Assembly (NCBI GenBank): GCA_902802305.1
Contig: CADCLG010000001.1
Location: 289,698 to 353,697 of the forward strand
Direction: 5' to 3'
Source: an uncultured Spirochaetaceae bacterium
GTDB lineage: Bacteria > Spirochaetota > Spirochaetia > Treponematales > Treponemataceae
Length of the DNA stretch: 64,000 nt
In this document: positions 36,970 to 45,024 of the stretch, piece after piece
How the letters are laid out: every line of letters begins with the position of its first letter
How positions within the stretch are numbered: the stretch's first letter is position 1
Notes under the pieces: model-generated
Databases searched by the model: none
Seen by the model: only the letters and a program-made list of their open reading frames with translations
What the model was told of the DNA's origin: nothing
Program-made: the position numbers and the translations under genes

Positions 36970-39774
36970 CTAATTTGCTTCGTCTCCAGTGTCAGTAACC
37001 CTCTTTGAATCAGGATTTAACAAAGCAGCAACTTCCGGCCGTTTCCATCGTTTTGCAACTTCATAAGGTGTTTCTCCAGAAACATTCTTAATATTTTTTT
37101 CAAGTCCATAGGAAACCAAAGTTCTTACAATTTCAAGACTACTGCTCTTTGCTGCATAATGCAATATTGTATTTCCCTGAATGTCAGTCAAGTTTCCTGC
37201 ATATTTAACAATTGCTGCAACCATCTGTTTGTCGTTGTTTGCCAGGGCAATTGTAACACCATTTGTACCCTTTCTATCTATAGTTTGGAACGGATTTGCT
37301 CCATTTTCAAGTAAAATTAATGCCAAATTCAAATTGTTGTTTTCAATTGCGTAATTTACAGGTGTATAACCGTCGGCATTTCTGGTATCAATTGGATATC
37401 CTTCAGCAATAAGTGTGCGCAATAAGTCACTGTTACCGTTGTTCTTTACTACAATATGAATAGGTGAGTTTCCGTCACTGTCTGTAATCGTGTAAGATTC
37501 TCCAAGAATTTCCTTTATGATAGAGTTATCCATTTTAAGAACAATAGAGAAAGGCGTATTTCCCTGTCTGTCTCTTGAAAGTGGATTTGCGCCTGCATTC
37601 TTTATTAAAGAAATTATTTCTCTGTTACCAGTGTAAGCCGCTGCATGGAATGCGTTCTGTCCGTTAATCTCCTGAAGATTAGGATTAGCACCATATTTAA
37701 GCAGAAGCTTTACCATTTCAACATTCTGAGTTTTGATTGTATCAACTAAAACTGAAACTCCATTTGTATCGCAGGAATTGGGATTTGCACCGTTCTGTAA
37801 AAGATAGCGTGAAACCTTGTATTTTCCAGCCGCACAAGCTTCTGCAAGCGGTGATTTTCCAGAGCTGTTCTGGGCATTTATATTAATTCCAAGCGTAATC
37901 AATTTTTCAGCAGATTTTTCTGCATCCCAGCGAACTGCAATGTGTAAAGGCGTATTTCCCAGGTGTTCGCGTTCTTTTATCTGTCCGCCACAGTCCAATA
38001 CAGTTTGAATAATCTGAGGATTATTTGTTTTTGCAGCACTAAAGAGAGGAGTTTCTCCATTTGCATTTTTGGCATTGATGTCAGCTCCTTTTATAGAAAG
38101 AGAAGTGATTGCATCCTTGAACTGCCATTCAGCTGCATAATGGAGAACTGTATTACCACTTCCATCTACAGAATGAACGGTTTTTGAAGTAATGAGCCAG
38201 TTTTGTGTTTCGCCACCATTTTTAAGAGCATATCTCAAAGGTGAGTCGTTGTTTATGTTGGCAGAGAAGATGTCTGCATCCTTTGCTATAAGAAGCTCGC
38301 CCACTTCTTTCCAGTTTTTCATTACACAAAGGTACAATGCAGAATTACCGTCTCTATTACGGATATTAACATCGTCCATAAGGCTCAGAATGTACTGAAT
38401 CTTTGTCAAAGGCGCATTTTTCAGAATTGCAATATGAAGCGGTGTGTTACCTTCTGAATCCTGAGTATTGATATTGGTCTTTGTAACAGTTGCTTCAAAA
38501 ATATTATCATCTGAATCAAGAGCAAGAGACAGCGGTGAGTTACCGTGAGTGTCCTGAGTATGGATATTTGCATCATAAAGAGTAAAGAGTTTTACGGTTG
38601 TAACGTCTTTCTGCTGAATTGCAATTTCAAGAGGAGTAACACCTTCCTTGTTTCTTGTGTTTACAATTTCCTTGTTATGAAGAACCAGCATTCTCATTAC
38701 GTTTGTTGAAACATGAAGCATGGCTGCTGTATGAAGAACTGTATCACCATACATATCTTTTTCATTTAAATCAGCTTCGTAATTAAGAAGCAGAGTGTAA
38801 GTATCGTAAATCTTATTCTTTGGAATTATAAGCATAATTGGAGTTTTTCCAAGATTGTCCTTAGCATTAACGTTGGCACCTGCATCCAAAAGCATTGTTG
38901 CAATTTCAAGATTTCCGTAGCGAACAGCTTCGTGAAGAGGAGTTGCACCGCTGCTGTCCTGAACGGCTGTATTTGCATTATTTTCCAAAAGATAAGTTGC
39001 AATTGCGTTGTGTCCAAGAATTGCTGCATAGTGAAGAGGAGTCTGACCATCATCAAAACGAGTATTTAAATTACGTGCAGCAACAGCGTCCTGGAAGTAA
39101 GAAAAATCGGTTTCAACTTCATCTGCACCACCCAGAATAAGCTCAGCAGCAATTTCAACAGACTCATAATCATTTATGTCAGAAAATGCAATATCAAGAG
39201 GAGTTTTACCAAATTTATCTTTTACAGAAATTGGAAGCTCCTTTTCAATACACTTGCGAATACCGTCAAGATTCTTTGTTTTTACAAAATAATGAACGAT
39301 AGACTGTCCTTCTGTATCGCGGATATTACCTGAATTTGTAGTAATAAATAAATCATAATAAAGAGGATTTGTCTGTAAGCCCAAATCAAGCGCAGTAATA
39401 CCGTCAGCATCTCTTGCAAAAAGATTACCGCCAATGGCTGCCAGGGTTCTTGCCGCATCATAAGCATCATTTTTAATGGCAAGATGCAGAGCCGTATCTC
39501 CGGCAAAGTTTTTTAGTTCAGGATCAGCACCCTTTGTAATAAAAAATGTAATTAAATCAGGATCATTCATTTCTGCTGCCAGATGAAGAACTGTATTTCC
39601 GTCGGCATCAATGCCGTTAATATCCCAAGAATATACGAATTTTGACTTTGCAGCTTCTATTTGCTTGTCTTTAAGCAGTTCTTGTGGACTTAAATTTGTT
39701 GTTGTTTTTGTACTTTTACATCCAGCTAAAACGCAGATTGAAACAAATGCAATAAAAAAGATGTTTTTATTCAT
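36970..39774 (-). CDS. Ankyrin-repeat lipoprotein, about 26 repeats
   Basis: 934 residues from ATG 39774, with GAGGGG ahead. This start gives a clean lipoprotein signal, MNKNIFFIAFVSICVLAGC, whereas an in-frame start at 39846 would bury it. I count 26 ankyrin units of about 33 residues (for example GNTVLHLAAEMNDPDLITFF), covering nearly the whole mature protein. Ankyrin arrays bind proteins; the array is attached to a membrane outside the cytoplasm. A sigma-28-like promoter lies at 39829-39856. The repeats differ enough at DNA level not to look freshly duplicated. It lies between the HD-GYP gene (24 bp downstream) and the Fur-like gene. Confidence 0.9.
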   Translation of the reverse strand: MNKNIFFIAFVSICVLAGCKSTKTTTNLSPQELLKDKQIEAAKSKFVYSWDINGIDADGNTVLHLAAEMNDPDLITFFITKGADPELKNFAGDTALHLAIKNDAYDAARTLAAIGGNLFARDADGITALDLGLQTNPLYYDLFITTNSGNIRDTEGQSIVHYFVKTKNLDGIRKCIEKELPISVKDKFGKTPLDIAFSDINDYESVEIAAELILGGADEVETDFSYFQDAVAARNLNTRFDDGQTPLHYAAILGHNAIATYLLENNANTAVQDSSGATPLHEAVRYGNLEIATMLLDAGANVNAKDNLGKTPIMLIIPKNKIYDTYTLLLNYEADLNEKDMYGDTVLHTAAMLHVSTNVMRMLVLHNKEIVNTRNKEGVTPLEIAIQQKDVTTVKLFTLYDANIHTQDTHGNSPLSLALDSDDNIFEATVTKTNINTQDSEGNTPLHIAILKNAPLTKIQYILSLMDDVNIRNRDGNSALYLCVMKNWKEVGELLIAKDADIFSANINNDSPLRYALKNGGETQNWLITSKTVHSVDGSGNTVLHYAAEWQFKDAITSLSIKGADINAKNANGETPLFSAAKTNNPQIIQTVLDCGGQIKEREHLGNTPLHIAVRWDAEKSAEKLITLGININAQNSSGKSPLAEACAAGKYKVSRYLLQNGANPNSCDTNGVSVLVDTIKTQNVEMVKLLLKYGANPNLQEINGQNAFHAAAYTGNREIISLIKNAGANPLSRDRQGNTPFSIVLKMDNSIIKEILGESYTITDSDGNSPIHIVVKNNGNSDLLRTLIAEGYPIDTRNADGYTPVNYAIENNNLNLALILLENGANPFQTIDRKGTNGVTIALANNDKQMVAAIVKYAGNLTDIQGNTILHYAAKSSSLEIVRTLVSYGLEKNIKNVSGETPYEVAKRWKRPEVAALLNPDSKRVTDTGDEAN

Positions 39775-39828
39775 ATTTTCCCCTCTAAAACCTGTAGTCA
39801 AATTAAAAAGCCTACTCCTATAAGTTTT

Positions 39829-39856
39829 ATATCGGGCAAAATACAAAATGAATTTA
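39829..39856 (-). promoter_or_regulatory. Sigma-28-like promoter of the ankyrin lipoprotein
   Basis: Minus strand TAAATTCA (39849-39856), 12 bp, CCCGATAT (39829-39836), compared with the flagellar consensus TAAAGTTT-N11-GCCGATAA. Partial match (5/8 and 6/8). Confidence 0.4.
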
Positions 39857-39909
39857 GGAAAATATTTATTTTTTATACTGGATTTTTGACCTTTTTCCAG
39901 ACTTTCATT

Positions 39910-40335
39910 TTATTTACAGGCACATTCTTTGCATTTTCCCCAGAGATATGTCTGTACTTTTGACATTAAAAAACCGTCTGGAAGAATCTTCTGGCATTGC
40001 TGGGAAAGCTTGTCTTCATCTGATTTAGAAAAAATATCAAAGATTTTGTTACAGTCTGTACATTTAAAATGAAAATGATCTCTCATCTCTGCGTCAAAAC
40101 GCAATTTATCATCTTCAATCTTGATTGACTGGACAATATTTTTTTCTTCAAAAAGTTTTAATGTATTGTAAACTGTAGTCTTTGAAAGAGTAGGGTAAGA
40201 CGGTGCCAAATCTGCATAAACCTTTTCTACGTCTGGATGAATTGGATTCTCGCATAAATATCTATAAACTGCAATCCTCTGAATTGACGGCCGAATCCCT
40301 GCATTTTCAAGAATTGTTTGATATTGTTTTACCAA
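39910..40335 (-). CDS. Fur-family regulator, PerR-like
   Basis: 141 residues, starting at TTG 40335 with AAGGA ahead. The winged helix (about 1-80) includes IRPSIQRIAVYRYL and LSKTTVYNTLKLFEE. Metal sites: RFDAEMRDHFHFKC and two CxxC pairs (CTDC, CKEC) that bind structural zinc. The Asp in RFD and the DHFHF pattern resemble PerR, which senses peroxide by iron-driven His oxidation, more than Fur. A PerR-box-like site lies 20 bp upstream, suggesting self-control. It lies between the ankyrin lipoprotein gene and lon, divergent from lon. Confidence 0.85.
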   Translation of the reverse strand: MVKQYQTILENAGIRPSIQRIAVYRYLCENPIHPDVEKVYADLAPSYPTLSKTTVYNTLKLFEEKNIVQSIKIEDDKLRFDAEMRDHFHFKCTDCNKIFDIFSKSDEDKLSQQCQKILPDGFLMSKVQTYLWGKCKECACK

Positions 40336-40354
40336 AATTGTTTTCCTTATAAAA

Positions 40355-40369
40355 ATGTAATCATTATAA
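40355..40369. promoter_or_regulatory. PerR-box-like operator
   Basis: ATGTAATCATTATAA matches the Bacillus Per box TTATAATnATTATAA at 12 of 14 fixed positions. It lies 20 bp before the Fur-family start. The same gap also holds a direct repeat of TGTCAAGGTGA (about 40389 and 40402) of unknown meaning. Confidence 0.5.
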
Positions 40370-40521
40370 TAATGTATTTATTTTTAAATGTCAAGGTGAC
40401 ATGTCAAGGTGAATCAATTGTAACTGTAATTCGAGCTTCCAATTATGCATTCCTCATTCAGCACTCTCATTCTGCATTATTTTATTTTCCTTTTTGAGAT
40501 TTTATTATTATATTTAGTGGT

Positions 40522-42894
40522 ATGGCTAATAATGAAGATAAAAATACAGAAGAAAGTTCAATCATTCCTACAGAACAAATGCTTCCAGGAAAACTCATGC
40601 TTGTTCCCTTGCAGGGCCGACCTATTTTCCCGGGCATTTTTTCTCCATTAATGATTAATTCCGAAGAAGATATTAAAGCCGTCGAAAAAGCTTATGAAAC
40701 AGACGGATTTATCGGCATTGTAATGCTAAAAAATGACGCCGAGCATCCGCAGGTATCTGACCTTTGCAAGGTTGGAACAGTTGTGCGCATTATTCGTAAG
40801 GTTGTTCTTCCTGATGGTGGATTGAATGTCTTTATTTCTACAATAAAACGCTTCCGAATCCGACGAGCCCTTCATTCAAGTGAACCTATGGCAGCTGCAG
40901 TAGAATATCTTGAAGAGGAAGAAGCCGACACTTTTGAAGTAAAAGCCCTTACTCGTGCCTTAATCAGCGAAATGAAGGAAGTTTCCGAAAACAACCCTTT
41001 GTTTTCCGAAGAAATGCGCCTGAATATGGTGAATATCGACAATCCTGGAAAAATAGCTGATTTCATCGCTTCAATTTTAAATATTGATAAAAACGAACAG
41101 CAGAAGATTCTTGAAACCGTAAATGTCCGCCAGAGAATGGAGCAGGTTCTTGTATTCATTAAAAAAGAACAGGAACTATTAAGAGTTCAAAAGAAGATTC
41201 AGCATGAAATAAATGAAAGGGTAGAAAAAAATCAGCGTGAATATTTTCTCCGCGAGGAACTCAAATCAATTCAGGATGAATTGGGGGAAAATGCAAACGG
41301 AGATGCAACCGATTATCAGAAGTTTAAGAAAAAGCTTGAAGAGTTTAATTTTACCGGCGAAATTAAAGAAACCGTAGAAAGTGAACTGGAAAAGTTCAAT
41401 CTTATGGATCCTAATTCCGCCGAATATATTGGCACCCGCAATTACCTTGAACTGATTTGTCAGTTGCCCTGGAAAGAATCTCAGGAGGAAGCCTATAAAA
41501 AAAAAAAAAAAAAAAAGATTCTGGAAAACGACCATTTTGGTCTTGATGACGTAAAAAAGCGTATTCTCGAATATCTTGCTGTCAGAAAAATGAAGAAGGA
41601 TAATAAAGGTTCAATTTTGCTTTTGGTAGGACCTCCAGGAGTTGGAAAAACCAGCGTTGGAAAATCCATAGCAAATGCAATGAATAAACCTTTCTATCGT
41701 TTTTCGGTTGGTGGTATGCGTGATGAAGCAGAAATTAAAGGTCATCGCAGAACCTACATTGGTGCCATGCCTGGAAAAATTATTCAGGGCTTAAAAATCA
41801 CCAAGAGTAATTCTCCTGTCTTTATGATTGATGAAATCGATAAAATGGGAGCAAGCTACAACGGAGATCCTGCATCTGCCCTGCTTGAAGTTCTTGATTC
41901 TGAACAGAATGTTTCTTTCCGCGATAATTATCTGGATTTGCCTTTTGACATTTCAAATGTTTTCTTTATTCTTACCGCAAACACACTGGATTCAATTCCT
42001 GCTCCACTTATGGACCGAGCAGAAATAATTCAGTTGTCAGGTTATATCGATCAGGAAAAACTTGAAATTGCCAAAAAATATCTGATTCCAAAAAATCTTG
42101 CTAAAAACGGCTTAAAAAAGAATCAGGTTCGCTACACCAAAGCAGCCCTGCTTACAATTGCAGAAGAATATGCGCGTGAAGCAGGTGTTCGTAATTACGA
42201 AAAATGCCTGGATAAGATTCACAGAAAGATTGTAACAAAGATGATTACAGACGAGGAGCAGGCTCAGACAAAATATCTTATTGATTCAAAGAATTTGTTT
42301 GAATATTTAGGAAAACCTGTATTTGACGAGTCAGAAATTAAAGTTGCAAAACAGCCTGGAACAGCAATTGGTCTTGCCTGGACAAGTATGGGTGGCGATA
42401 CTCTGCTTATAGAAGCTGCAAGCTTTGCAGGAAAAGGTGGACTTGTGCTTACCGGACAGATGGGCGATGTAATGAAGGAATCAAGCCAGATTGCCTTTAA
42501 CTGGGCTCGTAAATATGTACTTGATAAAAAAATAAAAAAGCCTGACTGGTTTGAAAAAAATATTGTTCATCTGCATATTCCTGAAGGAGCAACTCCAAAA
42601 GATGGACCAAGCGCAGGAATTACAATGGCAACAACTTTTGTTTCTCTTTTTACAAATAAAACAATCAAACCGCATCTGGCTATGACTGGTGAACTTTCTC
42701 TTACGGGACAGGTTCTTCCAATTGGCGGATTAAGGGAAAAAACTGTAGCGGCAAAAAGGAATAAGATAAAGATAATTATTATTCCAAAGGCAAATCTCCG
42801 CGATTTTGAAGAGATTCCAGAAAATGTCAAAGCAGGTATAACCTTTATTCCTGTATCAGATATTACTCAAGTTCTGGAAGCCGCTTTCAGATAA
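40522..42894 (+). CDS. lon: ATP-dependent protease Lon
   Basis: 790 residues. N-terminal substrate domain (about 23-215: LMLVPLQGRPIFPGIFSPLM as a region), AAA+ ATPase with Walker A GPPGVGKTS and Walker B VFMIDEIDKMG, and a protease domain with catalytic Ser in DGPSAGITMATT and Lys in GGLREKTVAAKRN. Lon degrades misfolded and regulatory proteins in the cytoplasm. A run of 20 A bases at 41497-41516 encodes seven Lys between the N-terminal and ATPase domains. TATATT lies 7 bp before the ATG, with no Shine-Dalgarno. The stop codon lies inside the first element of the 11-bp repeat array. Confidence 0.95.
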   Translation: MANNEDKNTEESSIIPTEQMLPGKLMLVPLQGRPIFPGIFSPLMINSEEDIKAVEKAYETDGFIGIVMLKNDAEHPQVSDLCKVGTVVRIIRKVVLPDGGLNVFISTIKRFRIRRALHSSEPMAAAVEYLEEEEADTFEVKALTRALISEMKEVSENNPLFSEEMRLNMVNIDNPGKIADFIASILNIDKNEQQKILETVNVRQRMEQVLVFIKKEQELLRVQKKIQHEINERVEKNQREYFLREELKSIQDELGENANGDATDYQKFKKKLEEFNFTGEIKETVESELEKFNLMDPNSAEYIGTRNYLELICQLPWKESQEEAYKKKKKKKILENDHFGLDDVKKRILEYLAVRKMKKDNKGSILLLVGPPGVGKTSVGKSIANAMNKPFYRFSVGGMRDEAEIKGHRRTYIGAMPGKIIQGLKITKSNSPVFMIDEIDKMGASYNGDPASALLEVLDSEQNVSFRDNYLDLPFDISNVFFILTANTLDSIPAPLMDRAEIIQLSGYIDQEKLEIAKKYLIPKNLAKNGLKKNQVRYTKAALLTIAEEYAREAGVRNYEKCLDKIHRKIVTKMITDEEQAQTKYLIDSKNLFEYLGKPVFDESEIKVAKQPGTAIGLAWTSMGGDTLLIEAASFAGKGGLVLTGQMGDVMKESSQIAFNWARKYVLDKKIKKPDWFEKNIVHLHIPEGATPKDGPSAGITMATTFVSLFTNKTIKPHLAMTGELSLTGQVLPIGGLREKTVAAKRNKIKIIIIPKANLRDFEEIPENVKAGITFIPVSDITQVLEAAFR
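41497..41516 (+). repeat. Homopolymer of 20 A inside lon
   Basis: An uninterrupted A20 encoding Lys codons just before the AAA+ domain. Such runs are prone to replication slippage and to RNA polymerase slippage; loss or gain of a base would end Lon after its N-terminal domain. It could also be a sequencing length error, though the frame is intact as given. Confidence 0.9.
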
Positions 42895-42932
42895 TTCACA
42901 AGCAATTCACAGTTTATCGACATTTTATCCAC

Positions 42933-42987
42933 AACTTATCCACAAGTTTTTAAGTAAAAAATCCTTTAACTTGTGGATAAGTTTTTT
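42933..42987 (+). terminator. Intrinsic terminator of lon
   Basis: Perfect 16-bp inverted repeat AACTTATCCACAAGTT / AACTTGTGGATAAGTT with a 19-base loop, followed by a T run. Its arms contain a DnaA box and its inverse, so the same bases may serve two roles. Confidence 0.65.
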
Positions 42988-43130
42988 ATTTAAATCTTTC
43001 CAGCATAAAAGCTAAAAAGAAAGTTTTTTTCTTCAAAAAATCACAAAAAAGGCAAAAATTGCCCTCAAAAAGCCTTAAAAACAATTGAAAATGCTGAAAA
43101 ACAGCTTGATAATAACTCTGATTATGCAAA

Positions 43131-43161
43131 AAAATAAACCCGTCTGAAAAACTGACGGGTT
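43131..43161 (-). terminator. Intrinsic terminator of the STAS-zinc ribbon gene
   Basis: Stem AACCCGTC/GACGGGTT (43137-43161) followed on the minus strand by a T-rich run, downstream of the minus-strand gene ending at 43247. Confidence 0.75.
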
Positions 43162-43246
43162 AAAAAAAAGAGCAAAATGAATAAAAAAATTACAGTTTAA
43201 GATTTATCCACAAGTTATCCACAAGCAAAAAAAGAGCTGTGGAAAA

Positions 43247-43798
43247 CTAACCCAGGGTAATTTCTGCTTTATTGCTTATGGCAATAATAGACTTGCAGCC
43301 AGAACAGCGGAATCTTCCTGGTCTTGTTGCTCTAAGCTTTTTAGCACAAACAGGACAATCAATTATTGCAGGGAAGAGAGAATTTGAAGCATTATCTCCG
43401 TTTGAAAAGAAAGCAACAGCATCTTCAACTGTATTTTTAATATTAAAGAACTGGGAAAATCCCAATAGCTGGAAAACTTCATAAACTTTAGGCTGTATCT
43501 CAAGTAAAACAACGTCACCATCTTTTGGCTTTACCATTTTTAAGAAAACAGTGAAAGAGCCGATTCCAGTGGAAGAAACGTAGTTTAAGGATGAACAATT
43601 AAAAATCAGATTTATGTAACCGGAATTTATAACTTGTGTAATCTTCTTTTGGAAAAAACTTGAATTATAAGTATCTATATAGCCATTAAGATAAATGAAT
43701 AGTCCGTTTTTCATGTTTTCGATTTTTCTTAAATTGATAGCAAGACTGTCATCTTTGTCGTTGTCAAAACCCGGTATAATTGAATTATTATTGTCCAT
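43247..43798 (-). CDS. STAS-domain protein with C-terminal zinc ribbon
   Basis: 183 residues from ATG 43798, with GAGG 9 bp ahead; an in-frame start at 43864 would add a hydrophobic stretch without a ribosome site. The STAS domain (about 20-130) has the anti-sigma antagonist core LNYVSSTGIGSF, whose Ser is the usual phosphorylation site. The C-terminal CPVCAKKLRATRPGRFRCSGC is a zinc-ribbon-like pair of CxxC. STAS proteins switch partners with kinase-type anti-sigma factors and SpoIIE-type phosphatases; two such phosphatases lie at 54588-58440. The zinc part may bind nucleic acid or protein. Confidence 0.82.
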   Translation of the reverse strand: MDNNNSIIPGFDNDKDDSLAINLRKIENMKNGLFIYLNGYIDTYNSSFFQKKITQVINSGYINLIFNCSSLNYVSSTGIGSFTVFLKMVKPKDGDVVLLEIQPKVYEVFQLLGFSQFFNIKNTVEDAVAFFSNGDNASNSLFPAIIDCPVCAKKLRATRPGRFRCSGCKSIIAISNKAEITLG

Positions 43799-43950
43799 AA
43801 CTTTAGCCTCGTAAACAGCGATTGAAATCGTGATTATTATAACACATTTTGTAAACTGTAGCACAAATATTTTTAAATAAACCTATTAATTATGTTATAT
43901 TCAAAAATACTTTCTGTCAAATATTATTTTATGAAAAAAATTTATTTATT

Positions 43951-43977
43951 TTAAGTGATTCTTATATTTTCCGATAA
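43951..43977 (+). promoter_or_regulatory. Sigma-28-like promoter of the membrane-protein pair
   Basis: TTAAGTGA (43951-43958), 11 bp, TCCGATAA (43970-43977); 5/8 and 7/8 matches to TAAAGTTT-N11-GCCGATAA with ideal spacing, 65 bp before the ATG at 44043. Confidence 0.45.
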
Positions 43978-44042
43978 TCAAAAAGGCATGATATAATTAT
44001 TTTTGTATATCAGTCGGATTACTGCCCTTAAAGGTTTTTGAA

Positions 44043-44999
44043 ATGAAGAAAGCTTTAAAATTATTATTATATTTTTTCATCTTTTTAATCTGTGGAATTG
44101 GTTGTGGAAGTATATTGTATGGACTGTATTTAAATATTTTAAATACGACAGCTGGAAACGCTTTTATAGACTTAAATACTAATACTTATTTAAAAGCTCT
44201 ATTCTATATAATTCTCTGTGTATCCGTCGTTATTTGTCCTCTTCTTGCCTTTGTTCATATAAAGCACAAAGGTGGCGTAATTCAACTGATTTTTTATTTT
44301 ATCTTATGTGCAGTAATATGGCTTGCAGTCATACCTTTTTCAATTTATTTTAAGCAAAAGCTTATTTCTGATGTCAAAATAGAAAAAGAAAAGCTTTCTG
44401 CCCATTATTTTAGAAAAATTGATGACAAGGTTTATTTTTTAACAAATGATTTATCTGATTATCGTTCTTCTACAGTAGTCGTGCTTGATACCTCCCCAGA
44501 TGGCAAAGTCAGTATTGACAAAATGATGGAATCTACATCAGGTGATTTATACAAGGCCGCAGAACCTTATAGGGATGTAAATATAAAAACCTCTTTCAGC
44601 ATGGGTAGAAACACTCTTCTTCCTGATTTTCAGTTTCTGGCAGATTTTGCAGACAGCAATTTTAACAGAGAGTGGTATTACTGGCTCAGTTTTTTATCTC
44701 TGGGGCTTGTTTTGTGTTCTCTTTATGCAATTTCCGGTTTATTTTCATGGAAGCTTATTGATGTAGGTTTTATTTCTATAATTACGTATTTAATCCTATA
44801 TATTAATACAAAGTGCCTTTCAACTCCGGTAATTTATTCTGTAATTAAAAAGATTAATTCATCAACCTTGTTTGCTAAGCTTGGAAAATACATGCAGGAG
44901 CCCTTTGTCGTATTTTTAAATGTTTTACTTGCATTGATTTTTATTATAACTGGCATAATTAAGTTTTCTGTCGAAAAGAAAAGACTCAGACATATATAA
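44043..44999 (+). CDS. Six-helix membrane protein of unknown function
   Basis: 318 residues. Hydrophobic segments at about 8-31, 50-72, 79-102, 212-233, 240-260 and 291-310, with a soluble loop of about 105 residues between helices 3 and 4 (KIDDKVYFLTNDLSD, DTSPDGKVSIDKMM). I do not recognise a family. AAAGG precedes the ATG. The next gene starts 25 bp later and is also a membrane protein; both seem to be expressed together, perhaps from the sigma-28-like promoter. Confidence 0.7.
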   Translation: MKKALKLLLYFFIFLICGIGCGSILYGLYLNILNTTAGNAFIDLNTNTYLKALFYIILCVSVVICPLLAFVHIKHKGGVIQLIFYFILCAVIWLAVIPFSIYFKQKLISDVKIEKEKLSAHYFRKIDDKVYFLTNDLSDYRSSTVVVLDTSPDGKVSIDKMMESTSGDLYKAAEPYRDVNIKTSFSMGRNTLLPDFQFLADFADSNFNREWYYWLSFLSLGLVLCSLYAISGLFSWKLIDVGFISIITYLILYINTKCLSTPVIYSVIKKINSSTLFAKLGKYMQEPFVVFLNVLLALIFIITGIIKFSVEKKRLRHI

Positions 45000-45024
45000 T
45001 AGAAAGATTAGTGGGAAAGATTAT

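Larger units (their letters stand above)
42892..43246. other. DnaA-box array, 11-bp phased; possible replication-related site
   Basis: TTATCCACA, the classic DnaA box, occurs exactly at 42925, 42936, 43204 and 43215 and inverted at 42972-42980. One-mismatch copies lie at 42914 (TTATCGACA) and inverted at 43238-43246 (TGTGGAAAA). Starts at 42892, 42903, 42914, 42925 and 42936 are all 11 bp apart, the first two being weaker forms (TAATTCACA, CAATTCACA). Between the two groups lies about 220 bp of very AT-rich DNA. This resembles an origin or a DnaA-titration site; function is inference. The stretch also holds two terminators, listed apart. Confidence 0.6.

Noticed and set aside
42985..43136. 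Coding-like stretch ending ENAEKQLDNNSDYAKK
   Set aside because: About 40 codons are open but there is no start codon or ribosome site; perhaps a decayed TPR gene, not a supportable gene.
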